From positions 1 through 29,276 of the forward strand of contig CBDUIJ010000032.1 in NCBI GenBank assembly GCA_965367215.1: DNA of 29,276 nt. The letters run 5' to 3'. Under the pieces are notes generated by a model. The model had not been told where the DNA came from. It made no database searches and worked only from the letters and a program-made list of their open reading frames with translations. The translations under genes were made by a program, and so were the position numbers. Shown here in pieces: positions 8,044 to 15,745 of this stretch (positions within the stretch are counted from its first letter, which is position 1; every line of letters begins with the position of its first letter). Origin of the DNA: Granulosicoccus sp965367215 (GTDB lineage: Bacteria; Pseudomonadota; Gammaproteobacteria; Granulosicoccales; Granulosicoccaceae).

Positions 8044-8595
8044 ATGACGTTGATTTCCACTACCTGCAAGACCCTGACGAGCGTGGGGAGAACGAGCAGG
8101 GCAAGCGCCTTGATGGCAACGACTGTGAGGCGGATAGCGGCAATCGGTGTCGCCATGGCCATACTGCTCATGGCAAGTACCGCGCAGGCGGCAGAACCGG
8201 TGTCGAAATCCCGTTTCGGTGGCGTGGCTATCGGCGGGCATGATTCGGTGGCTTATCATGAGTTGCAGCGGGATCCACAGGCACCGGCTGTCGAGGGAAT
8301 CAAGCGCCATACGGTAAACTACAAGGGTGCCAAATGGCATTTTGCGTCAGAAGAGAGCAGTGAGCGCTTTCGGGCAGACCCTGAACGATTTGCACCGGCG
8401 TACAATGGTTTCTGTGCCAATGCTCTGAGCCTCGGTGAGGGGCTGATTCGCACCGACGGTACGCACTGGGAAATTTTCGACGACACTCTTTACCTTTTCT
8501 ATGCGGCTGGCGGTCGCGAACGATGGACTGATGGCAACTGGAAGAGCTACAAGGAAGATGCCGACAAGGCATGGACTGATCTGTCGAAGAAATAG
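8044..8595 (+). CDS. Exported YHS-domain-like protein
   Basis: This 183-residue protein has a basic N-terminus and a hydrophobic segment ending in ASTAQAAEP near residue 50, which is a signal peptide with a long n-region. The mature part resembles the YHS-type domain of secreted proteobacterial proteins: 'GGVAIGGHDSVAYHE' with 'YKGAKWHFASEESSERFRADPERFAPAYNGFCANALSLG'-type composition, i.e. a 'gyDpVaYf ... f.s.e....F...P..yaP.Y.G.Ca' pattern. Domains of this kind may bind metal, but the function is unproven. The start is supported by GGGAG six bases before the ATG. An internal ATG at 8113 would give a shorter signal peptide but has a poorer ribosome-binding site. It lies 102 bp after the molybdoenzyme gene and 30 bp before the transporter gene, and may be co-transcribed with either. 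Confidence 0.8.
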   Translation: MTLISTTCKTLTSVGRTSRASALMATTVRRIAAIGVAMAILLMASTAQAAEPVSKSRFGGVAIGGHDSVAYHELQRDPQAPAVEGIKRHTVNYKGAKWHFASEESSERFRADPERFAPAYNGFCANALSLGEGLIRTDGTHWEIFDDTLYLFYAAGGRERWTDGNWKSYKEDADKAWTDLSKK

Positions 8596-8625
8596 TCATG
8601 CCGCACCGTTGGCGGTGCTTGTCTG

Positions 8626-9507
8626 ATGTCGGCGATGAACGCAAGAACGCGTGGCGATCTCCTGATTCTGCTGGCAGCCTTTATCTGGGGAGTGGCCTTC
8701 TACTTCCAGAAAGTGGCCATGCAGGACATCGGGCCACTGCTTTTTCTGGGGATGCGCGGTGCCGTTGCCGCATTGGTGCTGCTGCCATTCGTCTTTCGTG
8801 AACAACAGCGTGTCCTGAGACGAGAACAGACTCGGGGCGGGCGTATCTGGCCCTATGGCCTGCTGGCGGGGGCGGTCTTCTTTCTGGCCGGCGGCACCCA
8901 GCAGACCGGCATCGTCGATGCCACGGTCACCAATACCGGCTTTCTCACGGCATTGTATGTCGTGGTCACCCCGTTTCTTTTCTGGATCGTACGGCGTCAG
9001 CGCCCGGGTCTGATGACCTGGCTCTCGGTCGTGCTGGCGTTCGTGGGTGTCTGGGCGCTGAGTGGCGGTGCGCTGGAGTCGCTCAACCGGGGCGATATCC
9101 TGGTCGCCTGTTCGTCGGTGTTCTGGGCGACACTCATCATCATTTCCGGCCAGGCGTCCCGTCTTGCGCAGCCACTGACTTACACCTGCATCCAGTTTGC
9201 AGTGGTGGCACTGCTGAGTTTCATCAGTGCCCGGATGTTCGAGACCATCGAGCTTGATGCTCTGCGGGCTGCGTTGATCCCCATTCTTTACGTAGGTGTG
9301 CTCTCCAGTGCCTTCACGTTCGGCATCATGGCGATTGCCTTGCAGCATGTGCCGGCCCCACGGGCCTCCATTCTGCTGTCAATGGAGACAGTCTTTGCAG
9401 CCATGGCAGGTTTTCTGTTCCTCGGCGAGAGCCTGTCCGCTCTGGGCTGGATCGGTGCCATGCTGATACTCATGGCCGTTGTGGTGGTCCAGCGTTCGCG
9501 AGAATAG
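8626..9507 (+). CDS. EamA/DMT-family transporter
   Basis: This 293-residue integral membrane protein has about ten hydrophobic helices arranged as two EamA repeats. The first begins 'LLILLAAFIWGVAFYFQKVAM' in style and includes 'TGIVDATVTNTGFLTALYVVVTPF'; the second includes 'GDILVACSSVFWATLIIISGQ' and 'ILLSMETVFAAMAGFLFLGE'. These are hallmark drug/metabolite transporter (RhaT/RarD-like) motifs. It is predicted to be an inner-membrane exporter or importer of small metabolites. The substrate cannot be inferred. The ribosome-binding site is weak; a second Met four codons in could be the start. Confidence 0.9.
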   Translation: MSAMNARTRGDLLILLAAFIWGVAFYFQKVAMQDIGPLLFLGMRGAVAALVLLPFVFREQQRVLRREQTRGGRIWPYGLLAGAVFFLAGGTQQTGIVDATVTNTGFLTALYVVVTPFLFWIVRRQRPGLMTWLSVVLAFVGVWALSGGALESLNRGDILVACSSVFWATLIIISGQASRLAQPLTYTCIQFAVVALLSFISARMFETIELDALRAALIPILYVGVLSSAFTFGIMAIALQHVPAPRASILLSMETVFAAMAGFLFLGESLSALGWIGAMLILMAVVVVQRSRE

Positions 9508-9828
9508 GCAGCAGGGCACTGCTTGCTTGGTACCCATTACCCATGGTTGCGATGCGTGCCGTAAGCCATCATCGGTTCGTTGGATAGCGTCACTCACGAC
9601 CTGACAAGACGGAACAGGCATGTAGCGAGGACTGCAGCATTGACTGCGGTGCCCGGTAGAGTGGCCACCGTTCGTCTTCCAGATGCTATCTCGACCAGAT
9701 TCTGAACTCTCCAGCAACCTGTGCAAGACTACGATTCGGCTATGACCCATGATGCAAGGCTCTTTTCGAACTCTGACAGTGGCAATGTGGCAAGCCGTTG
9801 TTGCCCGATGGGTGGCAGGCAACAACGG
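9508..9828. other. Intergenic region before the quinoprotein-associated binding protein
   Basis: This 321-bp stretch separates the transporter gene from the first quinoprotein-locus gene. The frame of the downstream gene is open back to a GTG at 9721, but that extension lacks signal-peptide character and is probably non-coding leader. I found no convincing sigma-70 promoter, terminator with a T-run, or copy of the dyad motif seen at 20149 and 23461. Confidence 0.45.
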
Positions 9829-11034
9829 ATGGGCAAGCGTGGTTCTCTCAGCCTGAAACTGCTGGCGGCCTCGTTGCTGCTGCTGAGCCAGGCGCCGGTT
9901 TACGCGCAACAGAACACACTGGACATCGGCATCCTCTATCTGGAGCAGCGTATCGAGCATCCCCCGGTATTGTCCAATCTGATGAGCTGGCCAGAGGATG
10001 AAGGGGAGCGGGGGGCTAGCCTGGCAATCAACGATAACAACACCACGGGCAGGTTTCTGGGGCAGAACTACACGCTCGATACCGTGATCTTCGAGCCGGA
10101 CGAACCCGAGGAGGCGCGCAACGAGCGGATTCGCGCAGAGCTGGCCAAGGGCGCGCGACTGGTTGTAGCCAATCTGCCTGCCAGTGTTCTGAACAGCATT
10201 GCAAGTCTGCCGGAAGCGGCTGACGATCTGTTATTCAATGCGCAAAGCATGGATGGTGTGCTGCGCAATGAACAGTGTCAGGCCAATGTCCTGCATACGA
10301 TTCCGTCACGCGCCATGCTCAGTGATGGTCTGGTGCAGTTTTTCTACAAGCGCAAATGGCAGAAGGTGTTCCTGATCGAAGGGAATACCGACAAGGACAA
10401 GGCCTTTGCCGACGCCCTGCGACGATCGATCACCAAGTTCAATCTGGATATCGTCGAGAGCAAGACATGGATCGAAGATGCCGATATGCGTCGCACGGCA
10501 TCAACCGAGGTTCCTGTCTTCACACAGGCGAGAGACTACGATGTGGTTGTGATCGCCGATGAAGACCAGGACTTCTCCCAGGACATTCTCTATAACACCT
10601 GGCTACCTCGGCCGGTGGCCGGTAGTGCAGGCTTGACCCCGGTGGTCTGGTCGCCGGTCATCGAGCAATGGGGAGCGGCCCAGCTGCAATCGCGATTTCG
10701 CAAACTGGCGGAACGTGACATGACATCGCGTGATTACAGCAACTGGGCGGCTATCCGCAGCATTGGCGAGGCCGTGACTCGTACCGAGTCGACGAGTCCT
10801 GCCGATATTCGAAACTATGTGTTGTCGGATGAATTCGAACTGGCCGGCTTCAAGGGGGCGCCACTGAGTTTTCGCGGCTGGAATGGGCAGATGCGTCAGA
10901 GTGTCCAGCTGGTACACCCCAAGGCCGTTGTGGCGACTGCCCCCATCGAGGGTTTCCTGCACCCGGTAACCGAACTGGACACCCTGGGGCTTGATGAACC
11001 GGAAAGCCTGTGCGAGAACTTTCGCCAGCCCTGA
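9829..11034 (+). CDS. Quinoprotein-associated ABC-type periplasmic binding protein (PQQ_ABC_bind type)
   Basis: From the ATG at 9829 this is a 401-residue exported protein: MGKRGSLSLK, a hydrophobic core, and cleavage after APVYA. The mature start 'LDIGILYLEQ' and later 'GASLAINDNNTTGRFLGQNY', 'LLFNAQSMDGVLRNEQCQANVLHTIPSRAMLSDGLVQFF' (fold described, not a single motif) and 'DVVVIADEDQDF' are typical of the branched-chain amino-acid-binding-like family found next to PQQ-dependent alcohol dehydrogenases. The frame is open upstream to 9721 but this start gives a normal signal peptide. Twenty-one bases separate it from the beta-propeller gene, so the two form an operon. The ABC permease and ATPase genes that usually accompany it are absent here. 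It probably binds an alcohol-related ligand or acts as a periplasmic accessory protein. Confidence 0.82.
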   Translation: MGKRGSLSLKLLAASLLLLSQAPVYAQQNTLDIGILYLEQRIEHPPVLSNLMSWPEDEGERGASLAINDNNTTGRFLGQNYTLDTVIFEPDEPEEARNERIRAELAKGARLVVANLPASVLNSIASLPEAADDLLFNAQSMDGVLRNEQCQANVLHTIPSRAMLSDGLVQFFYKRKWQKVFLIEGNTDKDKAFADALRRSITKFNLDIVESKTWIEDADMRRTASTEVPVFTQARDYDVVVIADEDQDFSQDILYNTWLPRPVAGSAGLTPVVWSPVIEQWGAAQLQSRFRKLAERDMTSRDYSNWAAIRSIGEAVTRTESTSPADIRNYVLSDEFELAGFKGAPLSFRGWNGQMRQSVQLVHPKAVVATAPIEGFLHPVTELDTLGLDEPESLCENFRQP

Positions 11035-11055
11035 TAGTGAGCGGCAGGAGAGAGC

Positions 11056-12126
11056 ATGAAGATAAAACCATGGAAAAAGCGAAAAATGGAACCGCGTGTA
11101 TCTGCAGGTAAATCTGCACAGTGTCTGATGAACAAACGTCCCGGCGTGCTGTGTCTGGGTACTCTGGGTCTGATGCTGGGTGTCAGCAGTGGTACGGTCA
11201 GCGCCCATTGGGCCTATGTCAGTAATGAAAAGGACGACACGGTGTCGGTCATCGATACCGAAACCAATGAAGTGATCAAGACGCTGGAAGTTGGCGAACG
11301 GCCACGAGGCGTGACCCTGAGTCACGACTACACGCGCCTGTTCATTTGCGCATCGGACTCTGACACGGTGCAGGTGATGGATGTCAGCAATGATGCCATC
11401 CTGTTCGAATTGCCCAGCGGTGAGGATCCTGAACAGTTTGCCTTGCACCCGGATAATCGGCATCTGTACATCGCCAACGAGGATGATGCCATTGCAACGG
11501 TTGTCGATATCGAAACACGTCAGGTAGTCTCGCAGATCGACGTCGGCGTGGAGCCCGAAGGCATGGCGGTGAGTCATGACGGTAAATACGCCATCGTCAC
11601 ATCCGAAACCTCCAACATGGCGCACTGGATCGATACGGCCACGCAGACCATCGTTGCCAACACCCTGGTCGATCAACGGCCTCGAGATGCCGAGTTCACA
11701 CCCGATGACAAGGAGTTGTGGGTCTCGTCCGAGATCGGCGGCACCGTCTCCGTCATCGACACGGCAACCCGGGAGATCAAACAGAAGATCAGCTTCGAGA
11801 TTCCCGGTGTGACGCGCGATCAGATTCAACCGGTGGGTATGGAGATCACCGATGATGGACGCACGGCATTCATTGCACTGGGCCCGTCGAATCATGTTGC
11901 GGTGGTCGATCGCGAAAGCCTGGAAGTGACGGATTACATTCTGGTCGGTCGACGTGTATGGCATATGGCGCTGACGCCCGAGCAGGACAAGCTCTACACC
12001 ACCAATGGCGTGTCCGGTGATGTCACGATGATCGATGTGGCAAGTCGCAAGGCCGTGCAGACCATCAAGGTGGGACGTTATCCCTGGGGCGTGACCATAC
12101 TGCCCAAGGATCATATTCCGCAGTAG
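11056..12126 (+). CDS. PQQ-associated YVTN beta-propeller protein
   Basis: This is a 356-residue exported protein. AGGAG lies five bases before the ATG and fixes the start. A long basic n-region is followed by a hydrophobic segment ending TVSAHW near residue 52. The mature part is a seven-bladed YVTN-type propeller with repeated units such as 'WAYVSNEKDDTVSVIDTETNEVIKTL', 'GERPRGVTLSHD', 'LYIANEDDAIATVVDIETRQV' and 'KLYTTNGVSGDVTMIDV' (each a variant of the ~42-residue repeat). The match to the PQQ-dependent-catabolism-associated propeller family rests on this pattern and on gene context: it follows the binding-protein gene of the same system. It probably works in the periplasm as a binding or assembly scaffold. 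No catalytic role is indicated. Confidence 0.85.
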   Translation: MKIKPWKKRKMEPRVSAGKSAQCLMNKRPGVLCLGTLGLMLGVSSGTVSAHWAYVSNEKDDTVSVIDTETNEVIKTLEVGERPRGVTLSHDYTRLFICASDSDTVQVMDVSNDAILFELPSGEDPEQFALHPDNRHLYIANEDDAIATVVDIETRQVVSQIDVGVEPEGMAVSHDGKYAIVTSETSNMAHWIDTATQTIVANTLVDQRPRDAEFTPDDKELWVSSEIGGTVSVIDTATREIKQKISFEIPGVTRDQIQPVGMEITDDGRTAFIALGPSNHVAVVDRESLEVTDYILVGRRVWHMALTPEQDKLYTTNGVSGDVTMIDVASRKAVQTIKVGRYPWGVTILPKDHIPQ

Positions 12127-12154
12127 GTTCCGCTGTTTCGCTTCAGGCCTGGCT

Positions 12155-12190
12155 ATCGACTGGATTCACAACTCCGGGAGTACAGTCGAT
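12155..12190. repeat. Inverted repeat at the convergent 3' ends of the propeller gene and batD
   Basis: ATCGACTG (12155-12162) and CAGTCGAT (12183-12190) are perfect inverted repeats with a 20-bp spacer covering the batD stop codon. They are flanked by direct copies of TTCAGGCCT (12142-12150 and 12191-12199). The placement suggests a bidirectional transcription end, but there is no T-run. Confidence 0.35.
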
Positions 12191-13608
12191 TTCAGGCCTT
12201 CCTTTCTCTGGCGTCGTTCATGGCACCAATACCGCAACTCCTGTATCCAGAGGCAGCATGCCAGCAGGCACAGTAGTGCGAGGATGGCCTGCCAGGGCAG
12301 TGATCGAGCGGTGCTGCTGCCTTCGAGCCGTAACAGCATCCGATCGAACCAGTTGCCATCAAGGGCCAGACTGGCCAGTAGATCGGCGCGATCGGGTAGC
12401 CCGACATTGATGCGGCGTGCCGGAATGATGGCCTCTCTGGCGGATGCCGTCACCGTGTCATACCAGGGAACACGAACCGTATCCAGGAAGACCGGGATAG
12501 GACTCTGCGCGATCATGCGAAATTCGAAAACGGCTGTGGCCATGATGTGCTCGCCCTGCAATTGCTGAGAGCGTGATTGCCGGATCGGCGTGGTCGTCAA
12601 GGCACGGCTTTCCGGTGGCACGATGTCTGGCAGGTGATTGGCCAGCACATCGCGCGCGCTGAGGGTGATGGTTCTGAGAATCTCATCCCCGGCAGAAAGC
12701 TCCCGAGGGTCCCTGGACCAGCTGTCACTGACGCTCAGATCACTGGCAGGCAACCACCAGTGGCTGGAGTCGGCTGCCGGCTGAATCTGCAGCACCAGCG
12801 GCGAGGTGCTCTTGTCGAATACTGCTCGCTGGGTACGCGAACGAATCACGGTACCTGTCCAGCTGACCGGGCTCAGGCTGAGCGTGCCGGAATGCCGGGC
12901 AAACAGATGGTAACGCCAGGCCGTGAGGCGCCACGAGGGTTCATCATCCCGCTCATCGATGGTTCTGCGCTCGACAAACTGTTCCAGCACATCGAAGCCT
13001 GCGAAATCAGGCAGTGAGACCTGCTCGTCGGCGATGGGGAAGCGATGTCTGAGCTCGATGTCGGCGATGATGTGCTGACCGACAAAGGCTTGCCTCGTTG
13101 CATCGGAGCTTCCTCTGGTCGTCGGCAGGCTGATCTGGCTGGCGCCATCGCCCATGCGCAGCGTCACATCGATCTGCAGATCATCGGTATCCGGCTGCCA
13201 TTGCAATTCTGTTGGGGCTTGAACATCGATCGTGATCGAATTCGATGTCACGCCGCCCTTGAAGCTGTTGCCGTTCAATGGACCGAAGATGATGCGGCCC
13301 TGGCGCTGCGGCAGAAGCTCCATGCGACGCAATTTCATCTCGACGACCTGATCACTGATGACCATGATGCGTGTACCCACGGTTTCACGCAGCAGCTCGG
13401 CTTCCTTGAGCAGGGGACTGGTATCCACAGCTTCATCCAGACCGACTGACTCGAGCTCGATCATGACGCTGTCACCCAGATACACCGCTTCATCGCTGCC
13501 AAGCAGCGTGATGGACGGCTCTACATCGGCGGCACCCGCATCGCCGACGACAAGAGCGAGACAGAGGCAGCAGACTGCAGCGAGACGATGCCAGTTGCGT
13601 GTCACCAT
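12166..13608 (-). CDS. BatD-like protein
   Basis: From the ATG at 13608 this is a 480-residue protein. A signal peptide (VTRNWHRLAAVCCLCLALVV, ending GDAGA) precedes a large periplasmic region built of beta-sandwich-like segments ('SITLLGSDEAVYLGDSVMIELE', 'GRIIFGPLNGNSFKG'-type stretches). One transmembrane helix (about residues 438-456, LPWQAILALLCLLACCLWIQ) and a short basic cytoplasmic tail follow. This is the BatD (DUF, 'oxygen tolerance') architecture. The start overlaps the stop of the upstream TPR gene (ATGGTGA), with GGTGGAAG just upstream, so translation is probably coupled. It is the last gene of the leftward operon. In Bat-type systems it is thought to work with the membrane VWA proteins. 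Here the partner is most likely the quinoprotein. Confidence 0.8.
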   Translation of the reverse strand: MVTRNWHRLAAVCCLCLALVVGDAGAADVEPSITLLGSDEAVYLGDSVMIELESVGLDEAVDTSPLLKEAELLRETVGTRIMVISDQVVEMKLRRMELLPQRQGRIIFGPLNGNSFKGGVTSNSITIDVQAPTELQWQPDTDDLQIDVTLRMGDGASQISLPTTRGSSDATRQAFVGQHIIADIELRHRFPIADEQVSLPDFAGFDVLEQFVERRTIDERDDEPSWRLTAWRYHLFARHSGTLSLSPVSWTGTVIRSRTQRAVFDKSTSPLVLQIQPAADSSHWWLPASDLSVSDSWSRDPRELSAGDEILRTITLSARDVLANHLPDIVPPESRALTTTPIRQSRSQQLQGEHIMATAVFEFRMIAQSPIPVFLDTVRVPWYDTVTASAREAIIPARRINVGLPDRADLLASLALDGNWFDRMLLRLEGSSTARSLPWQAILALLCLLACCLWIQELRYWCHERRQRKEGLKSTVLPEL

Positions 13609-14663
13609 GAGCTTCCACCTTCGGGTGCGGCTTGACCTGCCGCTTGTCGGCGCCGCTGTTCCAGCCTGATACGCCGCTGCAGATAGAGACTGGCATCGTG
13701 ATTGATCCGGTTCAGCCACTGGGTGGTCGCCTGTTCGGTTTCCAGCGCGGTGCGCAGACCCGCTGCCTGTGAGTCTGCCGAGGGCGTGTCAAGCTCCGAA
13801 CCTCCCGAAGCTCTGTTGGCGGCTTCTTCATCGCTGGCCTCCCCATTGAGCGCACCGCTACCGTTCTCATCGCTGGCAGGCGTTTCCTGTTCACTGGCCT
13901 GAGCGCCTTCGCCAGCGTGAGCATCTTCGCTCTCGTTCATGCTCTGTTCGCCAGGCGTATCGGATTGCTGTGTGGGGTCAGAGTCACCGGTTTCGCTCTG
14001 TTCTTCTCCACCTTCACCGCTGCCGCGCTCTCGGCGATCATCCTGGGTGTCGAGACGTTCGATTTCATCGCCCGATGGCTGCCGTCCGCCCTGGCGGTCC
14101 TGTTCATCCTCCACCGCCAGCAACTGGCGCATCAGCTCCGCATTGAAAGCCGCATCCTCCAGTGAGGGATCCATCGACAGCGCCTGCTGGTAGGCATCCA
14201 GAGCGAGTTCGAAATAGCTCAGCTTGACGTAGCAGTTGCCGAGGTTGAACGCGGATACGGCGTCATTGGCCCGAATGAAGGCCTCTGCCGCTCGCCACCA
14301 TTGTTCGGAGCGATACAAGGCAATGCCTTTCCAGGCCGGGTCGGTAAAGATTTCACCGGCTCGGGCATAGTCTCCCGCTTCGAAGAGGCGGTGGGCAAGC
14401 AGATTGTCCTCGGCGGCCAGCAGTGGGGTGGCAGGGCACAGCAGCAGGCAGAGGATCAGTCGCAATCGCAATCGCAATCGCAATCGCAGTCGCAGTCGCA
14501 GTCGCAGTCGCAGTCGCAGTCGCAGCTTCAGTCGCAGGTTCAGTCGCAGGTTCAGTCGCAGGTTCAGTCGCAGGTTCAGTCGCAGCGGTGATCGTGATGG
14601 TCTCGTGACACGCGATGCACATGCCGCGAGTGGCCGGGGCTGCGAATGCATGAGCCAGCGCAT
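13602..14663 (-). CDS. TPR protein (BatC/MxaK-like) with Leu-Arg repeat expansion at the N-terminus
   Basis: This is a 353-residue product. The start overlaps the stop of the upstream VWA gene (TGATG), which supports it. Residues 27-68 are four Leu-Arg-Leu-Asn units, one Leu-Arg-Leu-Lys and then eleven Leu-Arg units, encoded by a hexanucleotide array. A hydrophobic core (LILCLLLCPATPLLAA) with signal-peptide character follows directly. Next come two to three TPR-like helices (about residues 85-170, with 'SAFNLGNCYVKLSYFELALDAYQQALSMDPS' forming one clear unit). A long acidic, Ser/Gly/Glu-rich region (about 185-300) leads to a short C-terminal segment with 'WLNRINHDASLYLQRRI', shared with Bat-type TPR proteins. 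A periplasmic or membrane-anchored partner of the VWA proteins is inferred. The Leu-Arg array is not known from the family. Confidence 0.78.
   Translation of the reverse strand: MRWLMHSQPRPLAACASRVTRPSRSPLRLNLRLNLRLNLRLNLRLKLRLRLRLRLRLRLRLRLRLRLRLILCLLLCPATPLLAAEDNLLAHRLFEAGDYARAGEIFTDPAWKGIALYRSEQWWRAAEAFIRANDAVSAFNLGNCYVKLSYFELALDAYQQALSMDPSLEDAAFNAELMRQLLAVEDEQDRQGGRQPSGDEIERLDTQDDRRERGSGEGGEEQSETGDSDPTQQSDTPGEQSMNESEDAHAGEGAQASEQETPASDENGSGALNGEASDEEAANRASGGSELDTPSADSQAAGLRTALETEQATTQWLNRINHDASLYLQRRIRLEQRRRQAAGQAAPEGGSSW
14460..14585. repeat. Hexanucleotide tandem array (21 units) within the TPR gene
   Basis: On the + strand there are four TCGCAA units, then seven TCGCAG, then five 12-bp units made of CTTCAG or GTTCAG plus TCGCAG. 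All 126 bases are in register. A degenerate unit (GATCAG, 14454-14459) precedes it. Read on the minus strand the units encode Leu-Arg (CTGCGA/TTGCGA), Leu-Asn (CTGAAC) and one Leu-Lys (CTGAAG). Each unit is six bases, so gain or loss changes protein length by two residues without shifting the frame. Clustering of identical variants is what slippage or unequal exchange would produce. Confidence 0.95.
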
Positions 14664-15745
14664 CAGTGTGCAGACTCCCGGTGGAACAGCAGCAACATCA
14701 GCGGGATGGCAAGTAGCAGAAGCCAGTGCGACTGCTCACGCCACACCAGACTTTTCAGTTCGCTGTGTGTCGAGGCGGTAGCCTGTCGGTCCAATGCCAG
14801 CGGCGCGTAATCGATGACGCCAAAACTGTTGGCTCTGACGGCCTGGCCCTGACCGGCTCGTGCCAGGGTCTGAACCTGCTGCCAGTCGACGCTGGTTTCA
14901 TCCCGAGCACCGCGGGCCTGACTCCAGGTTGCACCCGCGCTTTCACCCAAGCTTTCATCTGAGCTTGCACCCGAGCTTGCACCCGAGCTTGCACCCGCGT
15001 TTTCACCTGTATCAATGGAGGCGTTCGCCGGATTTGCGCTTTCAGGCTGTGGTGCAGACGAGCCGAATACCAGCATATCGACACGGTGGCCGGCATCGCC
15101 CAGAAATCGTGCTGCGGCGATGCTGCTTTTCCCGACTCCGCCTGAATCGCCCAGCACGAATACCCGTGCCTGGCGAAACTGACTATCCTCGATGATAGAG
15201 CCTGCCAGTGACAGTGCGCGTGTCAGGTTGGACCCTTCAACCGGAATGATGCCGTGTTCCAGCAGCGCTGTGTGCTCGTTGAATACCGTTCGGTCAAATG
15301 CTGGTGGTGCAACCAGAAAGGCGTCTCCGGAGAACAGGATCAGGGCGATTGGTCTGGCAGCCGCCTGGCGCGACAATTCCGCCATGGCCTCACGCATGGC
15401 AGCGAGACGGGATGGCACGGTATCGTTCAAAGTCATGGAACGCGACACATCTGCCACGGCAACCCAGCCGATGCTGTGGCGCCAGGTGTCATCGTCACTC
15501 TGGCGCAGCACGGGCTGACTCAGGCTCATGGTAACGAGGGATGCCAGCAGCAAAGGCAGATTCCATCGAGTCGATCGATGCTGCTCTGCGCCCAGATAGC
15601 GGAACAGGGCCGGAGACAGCACATTGCGCCAATGACTGTGAGAGCTCGTCTGTCGCCACAGCACAGACCCGATCAGCAACAGCAATGCCGGCAGCAACCA
15701 GAGCGGTCGCAGAACGACCCATTCGCCAAGTTGCCAGGCATTCAT
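14663..15745 (-). CDS. Membrane VWA-domain protein (BatB-like)
   Basis: From the ATG at 15745 this is a 360-residue protein. The start codon shares ATGA with the stop of the upstream VWA gene. Two hydrophobic helices (about residues 12-29 and 62-78) precede a von Willebrand factor A domain with an intact MIDAS motif DVSRS (Asp99, Ser101, Ser103), then 'LILFSGDAFLVAP' and 'EGSNLTRALSLA'. A last hydrophobic helix lies near the C-terminus (HWLLLLAIPLMLLLF), giving the BatA/BatB layout. Residues 246-273 are seven four-residue units encoded by a 12-bp DNA array. The MIDAS implies divalent metal-dependent partner binding. Within this locus it may serve the quinoprotein in the way MxaC/MxaL are thought to serve methanol dehydrogenase. 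Confidence 0.83.
   Translation of the reverse strand: MNAWQLGEWVVLRPLWLLPALLLLIGSVLWRQTSSHSHWRNVLSPALFRYLGAEQHRSTRWNLPLLLASLVTMSLSQPVLRQSDDDTWRHSIGWVAVADVSRSMTLNDTVPSRLAAMREAMAELSRQAAARPIALILFSGDAFLVAPPAFDRTVFNEHTALLEHGIIPVEGSNLTRALSLAGSIIEDSQFRQARVFVLGDSGGVGKSSIAAARFLGDAGHRVDMLVFGSSAPQPESANPANASIDTGENAGASSGASSGASSDESLGESAGATWSQARGARDETSVDWQQVQTLARAGQGQAVRANSFGVIDYAPLALDRQATASTHSELKSLVWREQSHWLLLLAIPLMLLLFHRESAH
14927..15010. repeat. 12-bp tandem array (7 units) within the batB-like gene
   Basis: Seven 12-bp units run from 14927, most of the form GCTTGCACCCGA with variants GCTTTCACCCAA, GCTTTCATCTGA and GTTTTCACCTGT; two adjacent units are identical. On the minus strand they encode TGEN-AGAS-SGAS-SGAS-SDES as five consecutive tetrapeptides, then LGES and AGAT. 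The insertion lies after the core of the VWA domain. It is in-frame, so copy-number change would alter linker length only. Confidence 0.85.

Noticed and set aside
9721..9828. N-terminal extension of the periplasmic binding protein from GTG 9721
   Set aside because: It would put 36 polar residues before the signal peptide. The internal ATG at 9829 gives a normal one.
10603..12114. A 503-codon open frame on the minus strand antisense to the binding-protein and propeller genes
   Set aside because: It is His/Asp/Gly-rich with no recognisable domain, spans two well-supported genes and has no credible start. It is the reverse shadow of GC-rich coding DNA.
13609..13719. N-terminal extension of BatD upstream of 13608
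   Set aside because: It overlaps the TPR gene by over 100 bases and lies ahead of a good signal peptide. The overlap start at 13608 has a ribosome-binding site.
14460..14585. Possible CRISPR array
   Set aside because: The units are six bases with no spacers, so it is a coding microsatellite.
14301..14591. Rightward reading frames of Gln-Ser, Arg-Asn/Arg-Ser and Ala-Ile/Ala-Val repeats across the hexamer array
   Set aside because: They are the other frames of the array. The leftward frame has operon context, overlap-coupled start, TPR motifs and signal core; the others have none.
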